64,000 bases of DNA, taken from assembly GCA_013373375.1 (NCBI GenBank), contig JABXHY010000005.1, positions 62,001-126,000 of the forward strand, written 5' to 3'. The notes under the pieces are model-generated. The model was not told where the DNA came from and did not search any database. It saw nothing but the letters and a program-made list of their open reading frames with translations. Shown in pieces: positions 21,899 to 30,445 of this stretch (position 1 is the first letter of the stretch; every line of letters begins with the position of its first letter). The DNA is from Gammaproteobacteria bacterium. Its GTDB lineage: Bacteria > Pseudomonadota > Gammaproteobacteria > Enterobacterales > Kangiellaceae. The position numbers and the translations under genes are program-made.

Positions 21899-23161
21899 TT
21901 AGCTGAACAAAGATGATAAATCGAAAGTGTCATCAGACAGTTGTGCAATGTTAGCTAGTATTTTTTGAGTGATAAGTCGCTTGGCAAACATAAATTCTCT
22001 AGGACGATTGATACAATCTGCAGCTATAACTTGATTATTTTTTAAATACCACACGACAAAGCTTTTTGTGTTTACCGAATCACCTCTTATGATCGTTTGA
22101 TCATAACCTTGGTTTAATCCAGCAATTTGTAATTTTACATCGTATTGATCTGACCAAAACCAAGGTAGTGCATCATATTTTTTTTGCTTACCGCATATCA
22201 TAGCCGCAGCAGATTTCGCCTGTTCCATTGCATTTGGTACCGACTCAAGCCTTATACTGGTTTGGTACATAGTATTCGGGTGCAATGTACAGTCACCAGC
22301 AGCCACAATATTGTCATCGCTGGTTTGAGCAAACTCGTTCACACAAATACCATTCTTTACCTCAAGTCCTGACTGTTCAGCCAATTCTACATTTGGACGA
22401 ACACCAATCCCAACAATAACGATATCTGCCGGTAATACGGTCCCGTCAGAAAATAGCACTTGATGAACTCGGTTAATCTCCGATTCAGTCTGTTTTAAAA
22501 ATTCAGCGACCTGTTTATTTTCAATAATAGAAACACCATAAGATTCGTGTAACCGAGTGAAAAAATTCGAAACTTCGGGCGCAGTAACCCGTTGTAATAC
22601 TCGATTAGCCGCTTCAACAACCGTTACTTTATGACCTAACTGCGTGAATGAAGCAGCGGCTTCTAATCCTATATAACCACCGCCAACAATTACAATGGAT
22701 GACGGTTTTGCTTGTGGCTTTAACTGATTATTAAGGTCTGCCTTGATGTGCTCTACATCATCTAGCGATCTTAAATAATGGATACCCGAAAGCTCGGCTC
22801 CACAAATTTCTAATTTTCTCGCTCGAGCTCCCGTACATAAAGCTAATTTCTGGTAATCGATAGAGTTGCCGTTATCGAGTTCAAGCCGCTTATTTTGGCG
22901 ATTAATTTTTTCAACACTGGTGTTAAACAAAAATGAAATATTCTGTTTTTCATACAAAGCCTGAGGTCGAATTAAAATTTGATGGGGCTCTAACTTCCCG
23001 GCCAGTAAAGCTTTAGAAAGTGGTGGACGCTGATAAGGGTAATAAGCTTCATTACTGATAACAATAATATCGTCAGTCCAGCCTTCTTGCCGAAGGCTTA
23101 GTGCAAGCTGCCCACCTGCGTGACTACCACCAATAATAATACAGGGAAGATTCGACGACAT
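21899..23161 (-). CDS. FAD-dependent ferredoxin/putidaredoxin-reductase-type NAD(P)H oxidoreductase
   Basis: IIIGGSHAGGQLALSLRQEGW, YPYQRPPLSKALL, VIVGGGYIGLEAAASFTQLG, AAGDCTLHPN. Confidence 0.93.
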   Translation of the reverse strand: MSSNLPCIIIGGSHAGGQLALSLRQEGWTDDIIVISNEAYYPYQRPPLSKALLAGKLEPHQILIRPQALYEKQNISFLFNTSVEKINRQNKRLELDNGNSIDYQKLALCTGARARKLEICGAELSGIHYLRSLDDVEHIKADLNNQLKPQAKPSSIVIVGGGYIGLEAAASFTQLGHKVTVVEAANRVLQRVTAPEVSNFFTRLHESYGVSIIENKQVAEFLKQTESEINRVHQVLFSDGTVLPADIVIVGIGVRPNVELAEQSGLEVKNGICVNEFAQTSDDNIVAAGDCTLHPNTMYQTSIRLESVPNAMEQAKSAAAMICGKQKKYDALPWFWSDQYDVKLQIAGLNQGYDQTIIRGDSVNTKSFVVWYLKNNQVIAADCINRPREFMFAKRLITQKILANIAQLSDDTFDLSSLFS

Positions 23162-23254
23162 TTCAATATCCGTTGCAGTGTTTCATAGATTTTAAACAAT
23201 CTAAAACGAGCAACTGTTTGTCACTCGCAGATTTATTTAACTATTTGATTGAGA

Positions 23255-23575
23255 TTAATACTGTGACTCTGGCATATGGACGACTAAACCATCCATATCC
23301 TGATTAACAATAATCTGGCAACTTAATCGACTATTTGGCTTAGGGTCATTGACCGCTGACAGCATTTCTTTTTCCATCCCTTCAGCCTCGCCAGTAATGG
23401 GTAAGAACTTTTCTTCAACGTATACGTGACAAGTTGCGCATGAGCAGCAACCACCGCACTCCGCAAGAATTCCGTCGATCATATTATCCATTGCGCCATC
23501 CATGACACTTTTACCTGCTTCAACTTCAGCTTCAAATTCATTACCAGAATGATCGATGTACTTAATTAATGGCAT
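23255..23575 (-). CDS. [2Fe-2S] ferredoxin (adrenodoxin/putidaredoxin type)
   Basis: AECGGCCSCATCHVYV cluster loop; RLSCQIIV. Confidence 0.95.
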   Translation of the reverse strand: MPLIKYIDHSGNEFEAEVEAGKSVMDGAMDNMIDGILAECGGCCSCATCHVYVEEKFLPITGEAEGMEKEMLSAVNDPKPNSRLSCQIIVNQDMDGLVVHMPESQY

Positions 23576-23802
23576 GTTTCCCTCTACAACTTTGAATCAT
23601 AACGTTTAACTTAAATTAGCTTGCTATTGTACAGAAGGCCTTTGAAACGCTCCAGCAACAAAACTGGCCATATTTCCCGCAAGTTGTAGCGATGCAAAAA
23701 TCAGGTGTTTAATACCCCTGACCTTTCCAGTCTTTATTACCGACTAACACAGAGCTGTTACTCGGCAGTTCATGAACAATGCACCGCTCAAAACATGATA
23801 GC

Positions 23803-23817
23803 GCACCTTTTTGGTGC
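23803..23817 (+). promoter_or_regulatory. Putative NtrC-binding site (enhancer) upstream of glnA
   Basis: GCACCTTTTTGGTGC matches the core of the TGCACCA-N3-TGGTGCA consensus. Confidence 0.7.
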
Positions 23818-23916
23818 TTTCATAATGCAAAACCCCTTTTTAGTGCATTTTTAACGCAAATACTAAAGGCATAGCTATAATGAAAACTCTGAAACGCCCT
23901 TATAGCTGCGAATCAC

Positions 23917-23931
23917 TCACCATTTTGGTGA
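23917..23931 (+). promoter_or_regulatory. Putative promoter-proximal NtrC-binding site of glnA
   Basis: TCACCATTTTGGTGA, a near-perfect palindrome directly upstream of the sigma-54 promoter. Confidence 0.55.
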
Positions 23932-23932
23932 T

Positions 23933-23948
23933 TGGCACACAGCTTGCT
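23933..23948 (+). promoter_or_regulatory. Sigma-54 (-24/-12) promoter of glnA
   Basis: TGGCAC-ACAGC-TTGCT matches TGGCAC-N5-TTGCW. Confidence 0.85.
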
Positions 23949-24014
23949 TACAACTTCACAACTTTTTTAGTTAAAACAATAAAACTTTAAACTCACTACA
24001 ACCCGGAGACCCTA

Positions 24015-25424
24015 ATGTCTGTCGATAATGTACTTTCATTAATTAAGGACAACGAAGTTAAATACGTTGACCTTCGCTTCACTGATACAAAAGGTAAAGA
24101 GCAACACGTTTCAATTCCTTCTTCACAAGTTAATGCAGACTTTTTGACCGAAGGTAAAATGTTCGATGGATCTTCAATCGCTGGTTGGAAGGGCATCAAC
24201 GAGTCGGACATGATTCTTATGCCAGACAGCACTACTGCCGTCATGGATCCTTTCTGCGAAGATCCAACTCTAAACATTACTTGTGACATTTTAGAACCTT
24301 CAACTATGCAAGGTTACGACCGTGACCCACGATCGATCGCAAGACGAGCAGAAGAGTATTTAAAATCAACTGGTTTAGGTGATGAAGCTTACTTTGGTCC
24401 AGAACCAGAATTCTTTTTGTTTGAAGACGTACGCTTTCACACAGACATGGCTGGTTCAATGTTCAAGATTGACTGCGAAGAAGCTGCTTGGAACTCAGGT
24501 AAAAGCTATGAAGAGGGCAACTTAGCTCACAGACCTCGTGTAAAAGGTGGTTATTTCCCTGTTCCTCCAGTCGACTCATCGCAAGATATTCGTAGCCAAA
24601 TGTGTAATATCATGGAGCAAATGGGTCTAGTCGTTGAAGCTCATCACCATGAAGTTGCGACCGCAGGTCAAAACGAAATTGCTACGCAATTCAATACGTT
24701 AGTGAAAAAAGCAGACGAAATCCAAAAATATAAGTACGTTGTTCATAATGTCGCGCATGCTTATGGCAAAACAGCGACATTCATGCCTAAACCATTGGTT
24801 GGCGACAACGGCTCAGGTATGCACGTACATCAATCATTCAGCAAAGGCGGTGAGAACGTATTCGCAGGTAACAAGTACGGCGGCCTATCTGAAGAAGCTT
24901 TATTCTACATTGGCGGTATCATCAAACATGCTCGTGCGCTGAACGCATTGTCTAATGCTTCAACCAACAGTTACAAACGTCTGGTTCCTGGATTTGAAGC
25001 ACCTGTTATGTTGGCTTATTCAGCACGTAACCGTTCTGCATCTATTCGTATCCCGTATGTAAATTCTGCAAAAGCACGTCGTATCGAAGTTCGTTTCGGC
25101 GACCCAACTGCAAACCCATACTTATGTTTTGCAGCAATGCTAATGGCGGGTCTTGATGGAATTAAAAACAAAATCCATCCTGGCGATGCAATGGACAAAG
25201 ACTTATACGACTTACCAGCAGAAGAAGCAGCAGAAATCCCAACGGTTGCTTCATCTCTAGAAATGGCGCTTGAAGCACTTGATAACGATCGTGCTTTCTT
25301 AACTGAAGGTGGTGTATTCAGCGATGACTTCATCGACTCTTACATCAAGCTTAAGAAAGAAGAAGTTCAACGCCTACAAATGACAACTCATCCAATTGAG
25401 TTCGAGTTGTACTACAGCGTTTAA
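24015..25424 (+). CDS. glnA: Type I glutamine synthetase
   Basis: [23 protein letters not shown], Tyr adenylylation-site region [10 protein letters not shown]. Confidence 0.99.
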   Translation: MSVDNVLSLIKDNEVKYVDLRFTDTKGKEQHVSIPSSQVNADFLTEGKMFDGSSIAGWKGINESDMILMPDSTTAVMDPFCEDPTLNITCDILEPSTMQGYDRDPRSIARRAEEYLKSTGLGDEAYFGPEPEFFLFEDVRFHTDMAGSMFKIDCEEAAWNSGKSYEEGNLAHRPRVKGGYFPVPPVDSSQDIRSQMCNIMEQMGLVVEAHHHEVATAGQNEIATQFNTLVKKADEIQKYKYVVHNVAHAYGKTATFMPKPLVGDNGSGMHVHQSFSKGGENVFAGNKYGGLSEEALFYIGGIIKHARALNALSNASTNSYKRLVPGFEAPVMLAYSARNRSASIRIPYVNSAKARRIEVRFGDPTANPYLCFAAMLMAGLDGIKNKIHPGDAMDKDLYDLPAEEAAEIPTVASSLEMALEALDNDRAFLTEGGVFSDDFIDSYIKLKKEEVQRLQMTTHPIEFELYYSV

Positions 25425-25441
25425 AAGTTAGGCATCGAATT

Positions 25442-25474
25442 AAAGCCCGGTAATCACCACCGGGCTTTTTTTTG
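25442..25474 (+). terminator. Intrinsic terminator after glnA
   Basis: AAAGCCCGGTAATCACCACCGGGCTTTTTTTT. Confidence 0.85.
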
Positions 25475-25513
25475 TGTATACATCGATGAAAAAGTATCTG
25501 AAATAGCAATACG

Positions 25514-25530
25514 AGCACCAATATGGTGCA
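25514..25530 (+). promoter_or_regulatory. NtrC operator upstream of glnL
   Basis: AGCACCAATATGGTGCA, near-perfect match to TGCACCA-N3-TGGTGCA; a TATAAT lies at 25548-25553. Confidence 0.8.
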
Positions 25531-25559
25531 TTCAATTAAAAAAGAACTATAATAGTGCG

Positions 25560-26642
25560 ATGAAAACTTCTATAGCCGATTCAGTCCACCAACTGTTGCA
25601 GACATCAATCGTCGTTGTGGACGAGTCTTTACAAATTTTATGGTTGAATGACGCAGCTGAAGCTCTTTTGGGTCTGAGCTACCGTCGACTGAATAAAACC
25701 ACCTTAGACTCTGTTGTTGTCGCAGGCGATCTCTCGTCTGAATTATTACAGCAATGTTTTCGACAAAAAGGTCAATGGCAACTCGAAGACGCAGCAATAA
25801 TTACTGCACACGAGCAATGGGAAGACTGCCACATTTCATTAAACTATCAACAATTTGAAAAAAAGCCTGTGGTGCTACTCGAAATAATGTGCGCCAGAGA
25901 TCAATTAGGCATCAAAAAGGAATATCAACTACTCGATCAAAATCGCGTTAGTCTTTCAATGGTGCGTAACCTCGCACATGAAATCAAAAATCCTTTGTCA
26001 GGTCTTAGAGGTGCTGCACAACTATTATCAAGAAAAGTATCTGAGTCACTAACTAAGTACACAGAAGTCATAGTGGCTGAAGCTGACCGGTTACAGCAAT
26101 TAGTCGACAGAATGCTCACACCAGCAAAGGTTGAAAAAAGAAGACTGATCAACATCCATGAATTAACCGAACGAGCAGCGGAATTTATTGCCCTTCACGA
26201 AAAGTCCGAAGTTAAAGTCGTTCGAGATTATGACCCTAGCCTGCCTGAATTGAATGTCGCGCCAGAACAAGTTTATCAATCACTGTTGAATTTACTGACC
26301 AATGCCTGTGAAGCCATTCAGCATAAAGGAAAAGTTTATTTAAGAACTCGTGCAGTACATCAACACTCAATAGGTCCGAAACAGTATCGCCTTATGGCAA
26401 AAATTGATGTGGAAGACAATGGCCCTGGGATTAATGAAGAACTTAAAGATGTGATTTTTTTTCCGACTATAAGTGGCAAACAAAGTAGTGGACTTGGCCT
26501 GGGAATTGCACAGTCATTGATAAGACAAAATGACGGAATTATTGAGTTTGAATCATCTCCCGGAAAAACATGTTTCTCCATCTACATACCGATTCTTGGC
26601 GGAGCAACGACAACACAAAAAAGAGACGCAGAAAATGACTGA
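25560..26642 (+). CDS. glnL: Nitrogen regulation sensor kinase NtrB
   Basis: PAS domain, NLAHEIKNPLSGLRGAAQLL H-box, DNGPGI, GLGLGIAQSL; followed by glnG. Confidence 0.97.
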   Translation: MKTSIADSVHQLLQTSIVVVDESLQILWLNDAAEALLGLSYRRLNKTTLDSVVVAGDLSSELLQQCFRQKGQWQLEDAAIITAHEQWEDCHISLNYQQFEKKPVVLLEIMCARDQLGIKKEYQLLDQNRVSLSMVRNLAHEIKNPLSGLRGAAQLLSRKVSESLTKYTEVIVAEADRLQQLVDRMLTPAKVEKRRLINIHELTERAAEFIALHEKSEVKVVRDYDPSLPELNVAPEQVYQSLLNLLTNACEAIQHKGKVYLRTRAVHQHSIGPKQYRLMAKIDVEDNGPGINEELKDVIFFPTISGKQSSGLGLGIAQSLIRQNDGIIEFESSPGKTCFSIYIPILGGATTTQKRDAEND

Positions 26643-28044
26643 GCAGTTAAACGTACTGGTCATTGATGACGATAACTCCATTCGCTGGGTGCTAACAGAA
26701 GCTTTAGAAGATGAAGGTTTCAAAGTCACCACTGCCGCCAACGCTAACGAAGCACGAGCAAAGTTGAGCCAGCATGAGTTTAATGTCGTGCTCAGTGATA
26801 TACGTATGCCCGGAGAAGATGGCTTAAGCTTGCTTAAGGAAATCAAGCAACAGGATATCGAACTCCCAGTAATTATTATGACGGCTCATAGCGATTTAGA
26901 AAGTGCTGTCAACGCGTACGAGTTTGGCGCGTTTGATTATTTGCCCAAGCCTTTCGATGTTGATCAAGCTATAGAACTGGTTAATCGTGCTGCACACATT
27001 CAGCCCGCCAACGATGAAAACCATGGCGTGAAAGAGAACGAGATGCCAACCATTATTGGTGAAGCCCCTGCAATGCAGGAAGTCTTTCGAGCGATTGGGC
27101 GTTTATCTCGTTCAAACATTTCGGTGCTTATAAATGGTGCGTCGGGAACGGGTAAAGAGTTAGTGGCTCGTGCACTTCATCAACATTCAAGGCGAGCCGA
27201 TGGTCCTTTCATTGCCTTAAATATGGCGGCCATTCCAAAAGATCTGATTGAATCTGAACTGTTTGGACACGAGAAAGGTGCATTTACCGGAGCTGCCCAA
27301 CGTTACCTTGGGCGTTTTGAACAAGCCGATGGCGGTACTTTGTTTTTAGACGAAATTGGCGATATGCCACTCGAGACTCAAACTCGTCTTTTAAGAGTAT
27401 TGAGTGAAGGGTCGTTTTACCGAGTGGGCGGAACAAGCCCTGTTCGAGCTAACGTAAGAGTCGTGGCTGCTACTCATCAAGATTTAGCAAAGCTGGTTGA
27501 GCAGGGAGTATTTCGTGAAGATTTATTCCATCGAATTAACGTGATCCGAATTCAGTTACCTGAATTAAAAGATCGAATTTCAGACTTACCCTTATTAGCG
27601 AAACAGTTTTTAACCAATGCAGCAAAAGAGCTCGAAACTGAGCCAAAGCAAATCAGTAACGATGCACTAAGACAACTAATGCAATACCAATGGCCAGGTA
27701 ATGTTCGAGAACTTGAAAATGTTTGTCGTTGGTTAATGGTTATGTCGTCCGGACGTGATATCACGCCTTCTGACCTTCCTCCAGAGGTGAAAACGGCTAA
27801 ACAAAGTGAAGTGGCTGGAGGCGATGGATTTAAAAATTGGCAAATGTCGTTACGTCAAGCGCTGCTAAATCGCTACGAAGCTGGAGAAGTTGACGCTCTG
27901 GAGCACGCTCAGGACGAGTTGGAAAAAATTCTGATCGAGTTAGCCCTCAACATTACCGGCGGCCACAAACAAGACGCTGCAAAATTACTCGGTTGGGGAC
28001 GTAACACAATTACCCGCAAACAAAAAAAGTATCAAAATATCTGA
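26635..28044 (+). CDS. glnG: Nitrogen regulation response regulator NtrC (sigma-54 activator)
   Basis: ORF track starts at 26530, but MTEQLNVLVIDDDNSIRW (26635) is the natural start; GASGTGKELVARALH, GAFTGA, Fis-type C-terminus. Confidence 0.97.
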   Translation: MTEQLNVLVIDDDNSIRWVLTEALEDEGFKVTTAANANEARAKLSQHEFNVVLSDIRMPGEDGLSLLKEIKQQDIELPVIIMTAHSDLESAVNAYEFGAFDYLPKPFDVDQAIELVNRAAHIQPANDENHGVKENEMPTIIGEAPAMQEVFRAIGRLSRSNISVLINGASGTGKELVARALHQHSRRADGPFIALNMAAIPKDLIESELFGHEKGAFTGAAQRYLGRFEQADGGTLFLDEIGDMPLETQTRLLRVLSEGSFYRVGGTSPVRANVRVVAATHQDLAKLVEQGVFREDLFHRINVIRIQLPELKDRISDLPLLAKQFLTNAAKELETEPKQISNDALRQLMQYQWPGNVRELENVCRWLMVMSSGRDITPSDLPPEVKTAKQSEVAGGDGFKNWQMSLRQALLNRYEAGEVDALEHAQDELEKILIELALNITGGHKQDAAKLLGWGRNTITRKQKKYQNI

Positions 28045-28153
28045 CAAATTTAAGCGAAATCTTTTAGCCTCTGGGAGCGCAGATGTTTAAACTCGCGCTA
28101 GTTGGCTTTCTCGCATAAAATAGTGGGCTTTCTGCATACCTTCAAAAGTCACT

Positions 28154-28618
28154 ATGTTAAATATCGTCCTTTATCAACCTGAAATACCGCCCAATACTGG
28201 TAACATCATTCGTTTGTGCGCCAACACAGGTTTTAAACTGCACCTGATCCGGCCACTTGGTTTTGAATTGGACGATAAACGTATGCGTCGCGCAGGTCTT
28301 GATTATCATGAATGGGCGAATGTCAAAATTCATGAGGATTATGATTCATTTTTGGAATCTGAAAAGCCGGTCACTCTTTACGGTGCTTCAACTAAAGGTA
28401 CTCAACGCTACGACAAAGCGGCTTACCAACCCGGTGACTACTTAATGTTTGGCCCTGAAACTCGAGGTTTACCGCCAGAGATTCGAGAGAGCTTACCGAA
28501 AGAGTGCGTTCTTCGACTTCCTATGAATGCCGATAGCCGCAGTTTGAATTTATCCAACAGCGTGGCGATATTTGTCTTCGAGGCATGGCGTCAACTCGAC
28601 TTTTCAGGAGCGAGTTAA
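28154..28618 (+). CDS. trmL: tRNA (cytidine(34)-2'-O)-methyltransferase
   Basis: [49 protein letters not shown] (SPOUT family). Confidence 0.96.
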   Translation: MLNIVLYQPEIPPNTGNIIRLCANTGFKLHLIRPLGFELDDKRMRRAGLDYHEWANVKIHEDYDSFLESEKPVTLYGASTKGTQRYDKAAYQPGDYLMFGPETRGLPPEIRESLPKECVLRLPMNADSRSLNLSNSVAIFVFEAWRQLDFSGAS

Positions 28619-28893
28619 CACTTTTCAGTAACTTCTCTGTGTATTAATTTTTATGGGAATTATTTTGCTTAAGGAATACAGTACATCCATTGATGATCAG
28701 CTAAAATTGGAGCTCAAGGTGAGTGGCGTAAGCTAGACAGGGCTCAATAGTGGCCTTGCAACAGGCCAAACCAATATTTGATGGGGATTTAACCAAAGTT
28801 CTGGCATAATATTCGCCATTCCTAATATACAGTTCAACTGTATTCGTTAGATAGTAGCTGTCCTAACAGCTAATCTTAAGTGGTACCAACAAG

Positions 28894-30414
28894 ATGAGTT
28901 TAGACAAACATTTTTCTTCCTTTCGCCAAGGCATTATCGGCGATGACCTTACCGTGAGCTGCAATGGTTCAGAACGTTCTGTTATATACGCAGACTGGAC
29001 TGCCAGCGGTCGACTTTACCGCCCGATTGAAGATTTTATGAGTAATATGATTGGTCCGTATGTTGCGAATACTCATACCGAGACAACTTTAACCGGGACA
29101 ACCATGACCCATGCTTATCACGAAGCACAACAAATCATAAAGCGCCACGTCAATGCCGACGACAATGACGTACTTATTGCTGCCGGAGCAGGCATGACCG
29201 TCGTTATTAATAAACTACAGCGAATTCTAGGACTAAGAATTCCTGAAAAATGGCAAAACAAAATTCAGATTCCAGAGCAGCACAAACCGGTCGTATTTGT
29301 TACACACATGGAACATCATTCTAATCAAACGACGTGGAATACCTGTGAAGTCACGGTTCAAGTGATTCGCCCCCAATCAAACGGCCTGCCCGATTTAAAA
29401 CATTTAGAAATACTATTGGAAGAGTACGCCGATCGCGATTTAAAAATAGGCGCTTTTACAGCTTGCAGTAATGTTACAGGGATCCAAACCCCCTATCACC
29501 AAATGGCTGAAATTATGCACAACCATGGTGGTCTTTGTTTCGTCGATTTTGCAGCAAGTGCCCCCTATGTCGACATTAATATGCATCCTGCCAATCCAAA
29601 ACAAAAATTAGATGCTATTTATTTTTCACCTCATAAATTTTTGGGAGGTCCAGGGAGTAGCGGCATTTTAATTTTCGATAAAAAGCTTTATCAAAATAAA
29701 ATACCCGACCAACCAGGTGGTGGCACCGTCAGCTGGACAAACCCTTGGGGTGAGCAAAGTTTTTTTGAAGATATCGAAATTCGCGAAGACGGTGGTACAC
29801 CAGGCTTCTTACAATTAATTCGAGCGGCTCTTGCAGTTCAAGTAAAGGAAGCCATGGGTGTTGATAAGATCCATGAAAGAGAGCAACAGCTATGCTCTCT
29901 TTTAATGAGCGAATTAAGAAAAAATCCTAAGGTAAAAATGCTCGAACCTGACGTCACTGATCGTCTCTGTATTGTGTCTTTTTACGTACTCGGATTACAC
30001 CATAACTTAATTGTGCGATTGCTGAATGACCGTTTTGGAATTCAAACCAGAGGAGGTTGCTCTTGTGCAGGCACTTATGGCCATATTCTTCTCGATGTTG
30101 ACCAGATAACATCAGCGGCAATTACCAGTAAAATAAATTCCGGCGATCTTACCGATAAACCAGGCTGGGTAAGAGTATCATTTCATCCAACCTCAAGTAG
30201 CCAGGATGTAATGCAGGTAGTCGATGCAATCAATCAGATTATTGAGAATGCAGAAGAGTGGTCACAAGATTATTGCTTTAAAACTTGCTCGGGTGAATTT
30301 GAGCCTAGAAAAGATAAAAACCAGTATTTATCACTAAAAGACTTTTCGCCTACGTACACGAAAAAGAACGAATCCAACAATAATTGGTTAAGTTGGTTTA
30401 ATAAGTCAGCCTAA
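28894..30414 (+). CDS. Aminotransferase class V-fold PLP enzyme, cysteine-desulfurase-like
   Basis: SPHKFLGGPGSSG (PLP lysine), RGGCSCAGTYGH (candidate catalytic Cys). Confidence 0.88.
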   Translation: MSLDKHFSSFRQGIIGDDLTVSCNGSERSVIYADWTASGRLYRPIEDFMSNMIGPYVANTHTETTLTGTTMTHAYHEAQQIIKRHVNADDNDVLIAAGAGMTVVINKLQRILGLRIPEKWQNKIQIPEQHKPVVFVTHMEHHSNQTTWNTCEVTVQVIRPQSNGLPDLKHLEILLEEYADRDLKIGAFTACSNVTGIQTPYHQMAEIMHNHGGLCFVDFAASAPYVDINMHPANPKQKLDAIYFSPHKFLGGPGSSGILIFDKKLYQNKIPDQPGGGTVSWTNPWGEQSFFEDIEIREDGGTPGFLQLIRAALAVQVKEAMGVDKIHEREQQLCSLLMSELRKNPKVKMLEPDVTDRLCIVSFYVLGLHHNLIVRLLNDRFGIQTRGGCSCAGTYGHILLDVDQITSAAITSKINSGDLTDKPGWVRVSFHPTSSSQDVMQVVDAINQIIENAEEWSQDYCFKTCSGEFEPRKDKNQYLSLKDFSPTYTKKNESNNNWLSWFNKSA

Positions 30415-30445
30415 ACAACTAATTAAATTCGCTATGAGGAGCCAA

